Shown in pieces: positions 35,615 through 42,880 of a stretch of 50,042 nucleotides of DNA. Position 1 is the stretch's first letter. Each line of letters opens with the position of its first letter. The DNA comes from Candidatus Eiseniibacteriota bacterium (GTDB lineage Bacteria; Eisenbacteria; RBG-16-71-46; SZUA-252), in assembly GCA_003235575.1 (NCBI GenBank), contig QJVW01000149.1, positions 1 to 50,042 of the forward strand, written 5' to 3'. The notes beneath the pieces were generated by a model. The model had not been told where the DNA came from. It worked only from the letters and a program-made list of their open reading frames with translations, and did not search any database. Position numbers and translations under genes: made by a program.

Positions 35615-37358
35615 CCGCCATGGCTCGCTCGACGGCGTGATTGAGCGAGCCCAGCGCCGCGGCCACGTCGGTGCCGAGGTGCAACCGGACCGCCGCCTTT
35701 CCGTGCGCCGCCAGTGATTCCAGATCGCCCAGCGCCTGCGCCCGTTCGAGCTGCCCGAAGGAGAAGTGGCTATCGGGGATCGGCGCGTCGCTCCCGGCGG
35801 GGGCGTCGGCGGTCAGCACGAGGAACAGCCCCGTCGGGGGCCCGCCCTTGTGCAGCTGCCCGATCGAATGCAGGTAGCGCGGCCCGTATCCCTGCAGCAC
35901 GGCGAGGTGCGTCGCGTTCCGGATCGCGCGACGGAGCAGGGCGAACGCCGATTCCGCCTCGGCGGAACGCTCCACGTACGCGAGCACGGCGACGTAGTCG
36001 TCGGATCGCGCCAGGCCGAGAAACCGCTGGAGCACCGATTCGAGGCTGGGGTGCGCCGGCAGCCCCTTCGTCATCCGGGCCCACAGGGGGGCGGCGGCGG
36101 CGATGCCGATCGCTCCGTCCGTCGCGAGATACGGCGCCTCGGGCAGGCGTCCCTCATCCCGCAGCGTTCCGAGCAGCCGGTTCGTCGCATCCTTGCTCTC
36201 CTGGACGTTCGGCTCGTCGAAGGGGTCGATGGCGAGGAGGGCCGCCGCAAATGCCGTGGCCGCCTCCCACCGATAGAACTCACCGCCCAGGGCTTCGGCG
36301 TCGGGAAGCTCGATCTGCAGGCAGGGGGCTCCCGCGCCGACGAGGTCGGCCCGAAGTCGGACGAGTTCGGTGTCGGGCGATCCCGCCAAGGCGAGGAAGA
36401 CGAACGCGCGGTCCTTGCCATAGCGATGCGCCGGGCCGATCGGCTCTCCCTCGACGGGAACGATGCCGCGTCCCTCCTTGCCGGTGCTTTCCGCGACGAG
36501 CTGCTCGACCCAGTAACCGAAGGGGCGAAGCGCGCCCGGGAGGAGGAGCGTCATCTTGTCGCGCCCCGCCTTCGCGGCGGCCGCCAGGAACGCGCCCAGG
36601 CGAAGCGCGGGATTCATGTCGGCGGCGTCCCGTAGCGTCTCCTCGCGAGCGGCGCCGGCACGCGCGGCCAGGTCGTCGAGGTCGAGCCCGAGCAGCGCGG
36701 CGGGCACCATGCCGAAGTAGGAGAGGGCGGAGTAGCGTCCGCCGATGTCGGGCGGATTCAGGAATACGTTCCGGAACCCTTCCGCCTTCGCCAGCTTGTC
36801 GAGCGCCGATCCCTTGTCGGTGATCGCCGCGAAGCGCTTGCCCGGCTCCGGCAAGCCCGCCGATTCGACCGCCGCGCGGAAGTACCTGTACTGCGAGCGG
36901 GTCTCCACCGTCGAGCCCGACTTGCTCGCCACGAGAAAGAACGTCTTGTCGAGCCGGCCGCGCTTCTCGATGCCGCGTATCGCCCCGGGATTGGTGGCGT
37001 CGAGGACCTCCAGGGTCGGTGCGCCGGGTCCCGGCCGCAGCGTCCGCTGGAGCACTTCGGGGGCCAGGCTGGATCCACCCATTCCAAGAAGCACGATCCG
37101 CGTGAATCCGGCCCCGCGGATTTCCTTCGCGAACGCACGGAGTTCCTCCCGGCGGGCAGCCAGCCACGCCGGCGCGTCCAGCCAGCCGAGCCGATTCAGA
37201 ATCACGGCGGCGTGCGCCTCGTCCGACTTCCAAAGCGAGGGGTCGCGATCGAACAGCCGCTTCGTCGCGCGCAGCGCCGTCAGTTGCCGAAGGGCGTCGT
37301 CGTAGGAGGCGGCCAGCGATCCCGGTTGTTCGACCTGTGTGCGTGTCGCGGCGGGCAT
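35604..37358 (-). CDS. pgi: Glucose-6-phosphate isomerase
   Basis: Pgi interconverts G6P and fructose 6-phosphate. The 584 residues carry both SIS domains: LGMGGSSLAPEVL near residue 92, VASKSGSTVETRSQYRYF, NPPDIGGRYSALSYFG, ESTGKEGRGIVPVEGEPIG, DPFDEPNVQESKDATNRLLG and YLHSIGQLHKGGPPTG. It belongs to the long actinobacterial/Tal-Pgi related type, without a fused transaldolase. AGGAG lies 8 bases before the ATG at 37358. It is 48 bases after rpiB. Confidence 0.95.
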   Translation of the reverse strand: MPAATRTQVEQPGSLAASYDDALRQLTALRATKRLFDRDPSLWKSDEAHAAVILNRLGWLDAPAWLAARREELRAFAKEIRGAGFTRIVLLGMGGSSLAPEVLQRTLRPGPGAPTLEVLDATNPGAIRGIEKRGRLDKTFFLVASKSGSTVETRSQYRYFRAAVESAGLPEPGKRFAAITDKGSALDKLAKAEGFRNVFLNPPDIGGRYSALSYFGMVPAALLGLDLDDLAARAGAAREETLRDAADMNPALRLGAFLAAAAKAGRDKMTLLLPGALRPFGYWVEQLVAESTGKEGRGIVPVEGEPIGPAHRYGKDRAFVFLALAGSPDTELVRLRADLVGAGAPCLQIELPDAEALGGEFYRWEAATAFAAALLAIDPFDEPNVQESKDATNRLLGTLRDEGRLPEAPYLATDGAIGIAAAAPLWARMTKGLPAHPSLESVLQRFLGLARSDDYVAVLAYVERSAEAESAFALLRRAIRNATHLAVLQGYGPRYLHSIGQLHKGGPPTGLFLVLTADAPAGSDAPIPDSHFSFGQLERAQALGDLESLAAHGKAAVRLHLGTDVAAALGSLNHAVERAMAARV

Positions 37359-37406
37359 GTCAGGGCTCCTTCAGAGAGGCGTAGGGGAAGACCGCGACGC
37401 CGCGGG

Positions 37407-37865
37407 TCAGTTCCCGTGGCGCGCGTGGTCCCGTTCGTAGTCCGTGATCTGGCCGACACGGCGCGCGTGGCGGCCCCCTTCGAATGTCGCGTTCAGCCAG
37501 GCGGCGACGGTCTCCTTCTCGAGGTCGGGCGGCAGGTACTTCGCGCCGAGGACCAGGATGTTCGCGTCGTTGTGCCGGCGCGCCAGCGAGGCGTGCTCCG
37601 GATTCACCGCGATGGCGGCCCGGATTCCCTCCACCTTGTTGGCCGCGATCGCGATCCCGTTGCCCGAGTCGCAGACGAGCACGCCGGCGTCGGCGCCCCC
37701 GTCCCGGACGGTCTCCGCGACGCGGAACGCGTACGCGGGATAGTCGGTGGAATCGGCGGAGCCGGTGCCGAGGTCAAGAACCTCGTGGCCCTGCGCCTCG
37801 AGGTAACCGCGAACTCGTTCCTTCAGGGCGTAGCCGGCATGGTCCGCGCCGACGGCGATCTTCAT
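37407..37865 (-). CDS. rpiB: Ribose-5-phosphate isomerase B
   Basis: RpiB interconverts ribose and ribulose 5-phosphates. The 152 residues match the RpiB/LacAB family: KIAVGADHAGYALK, the active-site Cys65 in VLVCDSGNGIAIAANKVEGIRAA, and ARRHNDANILVLGAKYL with the phosphate-binding Arg and His. The ATG at 37865 has GGAGG 6 bases upstream. The frame opens slightly earlier (37895) but that start has no such site. It is the first gene of an rpiB-pgi operon. Confidence 0.95.
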   Translation of the reverse strand: MKIAVGADHAGYALKERVRGYLEAQGHEVLDLGTGSADSTDYPAYAFRVAETVRDGGADAGVLVCDSGNGIAIAANKVEGIRAAIAVNPEHASLARRHNDANILVLGAKYLPPDLEKETVAAWLNATFEGGRHARRVGQITDYERDHARHGN

Positions 37866-37913
37866 CGGGTCCTCCATGACGTGTAGGGGGAGCACAGCGT
37901 CACGCTCCCAGCC

Positions 37914-37942
37914 AGGCTAGGGCAGCCCGAGAGACGGCGCAA
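37914..37942 (-). promoter_or_regulatory. Promoter of rpiB-pgi
   Basis: On the minus strand TTGCGC (37942-37937), 17 bases, TAGCCT (37919-37914). The predicted leader of about 40 bases contains the Shine-Dalgarno of rpiB, so this operon has a conventional leader. Confidence 0.5.
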
Positions 37943-37973
37943 TCGCGGAGTTCGCGTCCTCCTGCTCCCCCGG

Positions 37974-38008
37974 TTGACAGGATTCCGGAAACGGTCGAAG
38001 ATGCCCCC
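37974..38008 (+). promoter_or_regulatory. Promoter of the hemerythrin-like gene, predicted leaderless
   Basis: A perfect -35 box TTGACA (37974-37979), 17 bases, a weak -10 GAAGAT (37997-38002), then 6 bases to the ATG at 38009. There is no Shine-Dalgarno sequence. Confidence 0.45.
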
Positions 38009-38509
38009 ATGGCACCGACGGAGCCCCCGAAGAGCGTGGCGACCGCCGCGCTTCGCGCGGAACTGGGCAAGTTCCTATCCACGATTCACGCGATGGGGGA
38101 GCGGCTCGAGAAATTGCACGAGCAGGCCACGCTGGAGCAGTTGAGCTGGGCCCGCGACGTCGTCGACTTCGTGAAGCGGCAAATCGTGCCGCACCTGTCG
38201 GCCGAAGAGTACTCGCTCTATCCAGCCGCGGATTGGGCCGCCGGGGAGGGATCGAAGCTCACGGAAACGGCCCGTCACGAACACCAGATCGTGGCTCGCC
38301 GTCTGGATGCGTTGGAGAAAGCGATCTCGAAGGGCGTCGCTTCGGGCGCCCTGATGCATCACAGCTACGCGCTGCTCGGGATCATCGCGGCGCACATCCG
38401 GACGACCGACGAGGCCGTCCTTCCGTATCTGGACCAGGCGTTCGACGCGGAGCGGTTCGAGCGGGAAGTCATGACACCGCTCCGCGCCGACCGCGCCGCC
38501 AAGCGCTGA
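38009..38509 (+). CDS. Hemerythrin-like (HHE domain) protein
   Basis: A four-helix protein of 166 residues. Histidines and acids are spaced as in HHE cation-binding domains: STIHAMGERLEKLHEQ, IVPHLSAEEYSLYP, ARHEHQIVARRL, LMHHSYALLGIIAAHIRTTDEAVLPYLD. These could hold a di-iron site that binds oxygen or senses nitric oxide or redox state. It is a single-gene unit. It converges with the M3 peptidase gene. Confidence 0.82.
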   Translation: MAPTEPPKSVATAALRAELGKFLSTIHAMGERLEKLHEQATLEQLSWARDVVDFVKRQIVPHLSAEEYSLYPAADWAAGEGSKLTETARHEHQIVARRLDALEKAISKGVASGALMHHSYALLGIIAAHIRTTDEAVLPYLDQAFDAERFEREVMTPLRADRAAKR

Positions 38510-38515
38510 GCGCCC

Positions 38516-38530
38516 GGCGGCGCGGCCGCC
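38516..38530. terminator. Bidirectional hairpin between convergent genes
   Basis: GGCGGC-GCG-GCCGCC is a perfect six-base-pair stem, followed on the plus strand by CTTCCT. It lies in the 28-base gap between the hemerythrin-like and peptidase stop codons. Confidence 0.5.
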
Positions 38531-38537
38531 CTTCCTG

Positions 38538-40613
38538 CTAGTTCGCCTTCGGCTTCAACCCCTCGCGCACCCACGATTCGTACGCGTCGTAGTTGAAATC
38601 CCGTCCCAGGAACGTCCGAACCACGTCCGCCGCCGGGCGGGATCCCGCGGGCGCCAGGACGGTCTTGCGGTACTTGGTGGGAATGGTCGGGTCGAGCATG
38701 TGTTCGTGGTCGAACTTGCTGAACAGATCCTTCGCGATCACCAGCGACCACTGGTACGTGTAATAGACCGCCGAGTACCCGTCCAGGTGCCCGAACGAGG
38801 CCTGCATGTGCGTGTCCTTCATCCCGGGGAAGGGGACCAGCTCGCGCTCGTACTTGGCCACGACCGCGTCGGTGTTCACGTCCTTGGGATCCTTGTTGTA
38901 GATGTTCAGCGAAAGGTTGGCGAAGTAGAGCTGGTAGGCGACGTCGATCGCGCGACCGAACGTGTCGGCGCGGCGCATGTTTTCCACCATCTCCACCGGA
39001 ATCGGCTCGCCCGTTTCGTAGTGCTTGGCAAACGTCTGGAGCACCGTGGGATCCCAGGTCCACTCCTCCAGCATCTGGGAGGGCGCCTCCACGAAATCGC
39101 GCTCCACGGACGTGCCCGAGACCGGCGCCCAGCGGACGTCCCCGCCGAAGATCGTGTGGAGCAGGTGCCCGAACTCGTGGAAGAAGGTCTGCACGTCGCG
39201 GTGCTCCATCAGGCCGGGATCGCCCTCCTTGCCGCCCGGGAAATTGCAGACCAACGCGGCCTCCGGAATCTGCTTTCCGCGGATGCCCTTGTGGATGCCG
39301 AATTGGGCGGCGTGCTGGTACTTCCCGTCGCGGGGATGGAGATCCAGGAAGAAACGCCCCAGGAGTTTCTTCCCCTCGTACACCTCGTACGCCTCGACGC
39401 TGGGATGCCACACCTCGGCGTCCTCGATCTTCTTGAACTGGACGTCGAAGATCGTGGACATCACGTCCATGACGCCCTTCTTGACCTCGGCGAAGGGGAA
39501 GTAGGGCCGGGCCGCCTGGGCGTCGAAATCGTAGTCGCGCTTCCGGATCAATTGTCCGTAGTAGCTGGCCTCGTGCTGCTCGACGGCCTTCGCGTCCGGA
39601 ACGTCCTCGCGCTTCCGCTGCAGGTAGATCTGATACTCGTCCCGCGCGGGCGCCACCACCAGCTTGGACACGCGGTCGAGGAACGCGGCCGCGTTCTCCG
39701 CGGTGCCGATCATCTTGTCCTCGGTGATGTACGCGGCCCAGCTCGGATAGCCCAGCAACGTGGCCAACTCGTGGCGGACGAGGATGAGCGAGTCGAGCAC
39801 GCCGATGTTCACCGGGTAGGCGCGGTTCTGCCGCTCGAACCGGAGCCGCTTGCGGACATCGCCGTTCTCGGCGTAGCGGAGGACCGGGACGTAGTCGGGA
39901 TTTTCGACCGTGATCTTGATCTTCCCGTCGTCGCCGGCGGGGTGGCTCTTGATGAAGTCCTCCGGCAGCCCCTTCAAATCGTCGGGGGAATCGACGGTGA
40001 TGAAGCGCCGGTCCTGGCGAATGTTTCGTCCGAACTGCTGGGAGAGGAGCGTGAGATGCTCGTTCAGTTCGGAAACCTTCTTCCGCGTCGCCTCATCGCG
40101 ATCGACGCCGGAGCGGCGAAAGTCCCGTAGGGTCTTCTCGCGGAAGTAGCTGGTTTCGGCGTCCAGCCCCTTCGGATCCACCGCGGCGATCGCATCGTAC
40201 ACGTCGCGGTTCAGGCTCAAATCCGTAAGGAACTTGTCGATTTCCTGCGTGATCTTCTCCGCGGTCGCGCGGTATGCCGAGTCCGGATGGACCGACTCCA
40301 TCAAACCCGCCGGGTAGGCGACGTTGAGCGCATGCATCATCAGCTCGTTGTAGGTGTCGAGCGTGTTGGCCACGGTGCGCTTGCCCTTGACCGAGACCAG
40401 GCGATCGAGCGCCTCCTGCGCGGCCTTCATGTCGGCGTCGCACATGGCGCGGAAGGCGGCTTGATCCGGGCTTCCGGTGTAGAAGCGCGGAAGCGCCTGC
40501 ATCGTACCGGCGGCCTCCACGGGGCCGGCGAGCGTCAGGGACGCGACGGCGATCAGCCCCAGCAGCGGTGCCGGGAAACGGGTGAGTACGGCCATCCATC
40601 GGTTCGGGTGCAC
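38538..40613 (-). CDS. Exported M3-family zinc oligopeptidase
   Basis: The 691-residue precursor has a signal peptide with hydrophobic core LLGLIAVASLTLAGPVEA. The mature part is an M3-type metallopeptidase: FFHEFGHLLHTIFGG is the HExxH zinc site, and FVEAPSQMLEEW supplies the third ligand about 25 residues later. It should degrade short peptides in the periplasm. The frame runs on to 41429, but only through the nucleotidyltransferase gene in a poor frame. I prefer GTG at 40613, 4 bases after AGGAGG; ATG at 40595 in the same frame is the alternative. Confidence 0.9.
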   Translation of the reverse strand: MHPNRWMAVLTRFPAPLLGLIAVASLTLAGPVEAAGTMQALPRFYTGSPDQAAFRAMCDADMKAAQEALDRLVSVKGKRTVANTLDTYNELMMHALNVAYPAGLMESVHPDSAYRATAEKITQEIDKFLTDLSLNRDVYDAIAAVDPKGLDAETSYFREKTLRDFRRSGVDRDEATRKKVSELNEHLTLLSQQFGRNIRQDRRFITVDSPDDLKGLPEDFIKSHPAGDDGKIKITVENPDYVPVLRYAENGDVRKRLRFERQNRAYPVNIGVLDSLILVRHELATLLGYPSWAAYITEDKMIGTAENAAAFLDRVSKLVVAPARDEYQIYLQRKREDVPDAKAVEQHEASYYGQLIRKRDYDFDAQAARPYFPFAEVKKGVMDVMSTIFDVQFKKIEDAEVWHPSVEAYEVYEGKKLLGRFFLDLHPRDGKYQHAAQFGIHKGIRGKQIPEAALVCNFPGGKEGDPGLMEHRDVQTFFHEFGHLLHTIFGGDVRWAPVSGTSVERDFVEAPSQMLEEWTWDPTVLQTFAKHYETGEPIPVEMVENMRRADTFGRAIDVAYQLYFANLSLNIYNKDPKDVNTDAVVAKYERELVPFPGMKDTHMQASFGHLDGYSAVYYTYQWSLVIAKDLFSKFDHEHMLDPTIPTKYRKTVLAPAGSRPAADVVRTFLGRDFNYDAYESWVREGLKPKAN

Positions 40614-40672
40614 GGGTCCTCCTAGGATCGTGGGAATGGGGCGAAGGGGCCCGGGGGCCACGACGCGTTGGT

Positions 40673-41482
40673 TCAAAGGTACTGGCTCCGATACACGGCT
40701 GCCTGGCGCTCCGGATGAAAGGACGCCGCGAACGCGGGCAGGACGGCGTCGACTTCGGTGATGCCCGCGTGCCGCAACTCGCTCTTCATGTGGTCGCGCA
40801 CGTGGGTCAGCATTTCGATGGTGGGGGCGAGCGCCGCGCCCTCGAGCACGGCCCGCGTATCGGGACGGATCTCGAGACGTTCGATCTCGCGCGTCCACCA
40901 CTTCAGGGGCGGCGCCCACCGCCGCCGCAGCGCGAACCAGAGATTGATCGCCGCCAGCGCGCCTCGCTGAAGGTTGATCTGTCGCTCCGCTTCGCGTCCC
41001 GCCACGTCGCTCTTCGTCGCATAGGAAATGGCGACCAGGATCTGGAAGTACTTCTGGAAGACGCGATCGCGCCACCCCTCCTCGGGGAATGCGGCGATGC
41101 GACGCCTCCAGTCCTCCAGATCGCCGCGCCGGTCGAAGAGGACGATCGCGTCGAGGTACGCCCAGTGGTCGATGTCGAGCGGCGAGGCAAGGTGGACCGC
41201 CAGGTGTTCCTCCGACATCAGCGAAAAATCTCCGACCACTCTTCGGGGCACCTCGTCCGGCGCGTGGAGGTAGATCAGCGTCTCCTCGGGAGCCAGCGTG
41301 CGGTAGGCGGCGGGCTCCAGGAAGACCAGCGCGTCGTAGTCGCCGTTCGGAAGGGCCCACCCCGTGGCGCGGCTTCCGCAAAGGAGCACGCCCATCGTCT
41401 CGGGCCGCGCGACCTGCTCCTCCAGCCACGTGCGGGCCAGCGGCTCGTGAACCTCGGCGATGCTTCGAACGATTGACGTCAT
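40673..41482 (-). CDS. Nucleotidyltransferase-domain protein
   Basis: The 269 residues start with a minimal nucleotidyltransferase fold: GVLLCGSRATGWALPNGDYDALVF near residue 31, with the GS motif and a following Asp pair, as in Pol-beta-like transferases. The C-terminal half is helical. The second metal Asp pattern (GDYDALV) is present and a third acid in DHWAYLDAIVLFDR is plausible. The substrate is unknown; aminoglycoside-type, antitoxin-type or housekeeping roles are all possible. It starts 19 bases after the YHS protein gene and probably shares its transcript. Confidence 0.75.
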   Translation of the reverse strand: MTSIVRSIAEVHEPLARTWLEEQVARPETMGVLLCGSRATGWALPNGDYDALVFLEPAAYRTLAPEETLIYLHAPDEVPRRVVGDFSLMSEEHLAVHLASPLDIDHWAYLDAIVLFDRRGDLEDWRRRIAAFPEEGWRDRVFQKYFQILVAISYATKSDVAGREAERQINLQRGALAAINLWFALRRRWAPPLKWWTREIERLEIRPDTRAVLEGAALAPTIEMLTHVRDHMKSELRHAGITEVDAVLPAFAASFHPERQAAVYRSQYL

Positions 41483-41501
41483 GGCTCGCCCGGCGCCCCC
41501 G

Positions 41502-42146
41502 TCACTGACCTGTCTCTCCAGCCTCGACCGCCGAGAGGCCGCGGCGCTCGCGCCACCGGTCGGAATTCGCGAGGAACTGCGCCTCGGTAGAGTCGGAGGC
41601 GAAGTAGTACTCCCGCTTTCGGTACGTCGTGTGGCGCGATGAGCGGTCGACGTGAAAGCGCACGTTCGTGATCGGATCGCTGAGGTACGTGACGTACTTC
41701 ATCGGATCCCGGTCGAATAGCTTCATGGCTTGCGCGGAGGAGAAGTAGAAGAGGTCGTGGCCGATCCTCCGGCGGAGTGACGTATCGATCCGCGCCTTCC
41801 GGTCCGGGAACACGGGGCATGGCACCTCGATGCCCAGGTTCCTCAGGTACGGCTCCGGGTCTTGCACGAAGACCCCCGGGCAGCTCCTTCAACAGAACCC
41901 GATCGGCCGCCCGTTCACGTAGACGGGGGCGTAGGTCGTGCTCAACTTCCCCTGGCGGACCGCGCAGCGGTCATTCAGCGAGACCAGGGAATCCGCGTAC
42001 CGGATTCGGGGGTGTGCGGGATCCTCCGTCGGCACGTAGTCCGGATCCCCGGCGACGCCCCTGCCGGGGCCGGCCAGCACGGCCAGGCCCAGGGGGAGCA
42101 GTAGGGCGGCCGCCAAGGACCGGCCCCGTCGGATGGTTCTACTCAC
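41502..42146 (-). CDS. Exported YHS-repeat protein with an in-frame TGA, candidate selenoprotein
   Basis: Read through the single TGA at 41891-41889, the frame gives 214 residues. It has a signal peptide (hydrophobic core SLAAALLLPLGLAVLAGPG), then three YHS-like modules. Module 1 runs from about C61 to residue 100, with VYVNGRPIGFC-(TGA)-RSCPGVF then QDPEPYL. YHS domains carry FCCxxCxxxFxxDPxxYL here, so the TGA is residue 86, the second Cys of the motif, between C85 and C89. Module 2 (GHDLFYFSSAQAMKLFDRDPMKYV) has lost its cysteines. Module 3 starts LSDPITNVRF. GTG at 42146 overlaps the ribA stop as GTGA. YHS domains bind metals, often copper. A hairpin follows the TGA. A pseudogene or base error is the alternative. 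Confidence 0.7.
41857..41875 (-). promoter_or_regulatory. SECIS-like hairpin after the in-frame TGA
   Basis: On the minus-strand mRNA, GGGUCUU-CGUGC-AAGACCC is a perfect seven-base-pair stem with a five-base loop. An alternative pairing makes a nine-base-pair stem with a two-G bulge on the 5' side. The loop begins 20 bases after the UGA and has G as its second base. As I know the bacterial SECIS model, it asks for a loop 16-37 bases after UGA with G in one of its first two positions, which this fits. The pairing is seen; the function is inferred. Confidence 0.5.
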
Positions 42147-42880
42147 GGTTTTCCTCCCTCCACGACGATCGGCTCTCCTTGCTCTTCCAGGTGAAGATTA
42201 CCTGATAAGTCCATGTAATGTCCTGATTTCGAGACTTTGGTCTCCAGGTAGAACCGGTTGTGCTCGTTCGGAGGAATCACGTGCGGCCTGCGCCCCGTGA
42301 TTTGGACACCGAAACGGGCCAGATCGTTGATCTTCTTCGGGTTGTTCGTCAGCAGCCGGATCGACCGCACTTCCAGGCTATGGAGCATGTGAGCGGCGAT
42401 CGAGTACTCCCGTTCGTCGTCCCGGAACCCGAGCGCGAGATTGGCCTCCACCGTGTCGAGCCCTTGGTCCTGCAGGCTGTACGCACGGATCTTGTTCAAG
42501 AGCCCGATGCCGCGCCCCTCCTGACGGAGGTAGAGGACCAGGCCTCGTTCCTCGGCGGAAATGGCGCGCAGGGCGGTCTCCAACTGGTCCCGGCAATCGC
42601 AGCGAAGGGAGCCGAGGGCGTCCCCGGTAAGACACTCCGAGTGAACGCGCGTCGCGACGTCCTCGGCGCCGAAGACTTCGCCGTGCATGATGGCCACGTG
42701 CTCCTTGGCATCGCGGTTGTTCCAGAAGGCGGCGATCTGGAAGCGGCCGAAGCGCGTCGGCAGCTCGGCGATCGCCACGATCTTCACGCAGATCTTCGAG
42801 TCGCCGATGCCCGGACATTCGTGATCGGCCTCGCGGCGAAGGATTTCCTCGATGCGGCCGGCGGAGAGTGATGTGCTCAC
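42143..42880 (-). CDS. ribA: GTP cyclohydrolase II
   Basis: RibA opens GTP to start riboflavin synthesis. The 245 residues are the single-domain form without a RibB fusion. The zinc site is HSECLTGDALGSLRCDCRDQL with three cysteines. LYLRQEGRGIGLLNKIRAYSLQDQGLDTVEANLALG and LLTNNPKKINDLARFGV are the catalytic and GTP-binding motifs. The GTG at 42880 overlaps the oxidoreductase stop as GTGA. No FMN riboswitch is seen, as expected for an internal gene. Confidence 0.95.
   Translation of the reverse strand: MSTSLSAGRIEEILRREADHECPGIGDSKICVKIVAIAELPTRFGRFQIAAFWNNRDAKEHVAIMHGEVFGAEDVATRVHSECLTGDALGSLRCDCRDQLETALRAISAEERGLVLYLRQEGRGIGLLNKIRAYSLQDQGLDTVEANLALGFRDDEREYSIAAHMLHSLEVRSIRLLTNNPKKINDLARFGVQITGRRPHVIPPNEHNRFYLETKVSKSGHYMDLSGNLHLEEQGEPIVVEGGKP

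Noticed and set aside
40614-41429. N-terminal extension of the M3 peptidase frame
   Set aside because: It runs through the nucleotidyltransferase gene in an Arg-rich frame; a signal peptide begins at 40613.
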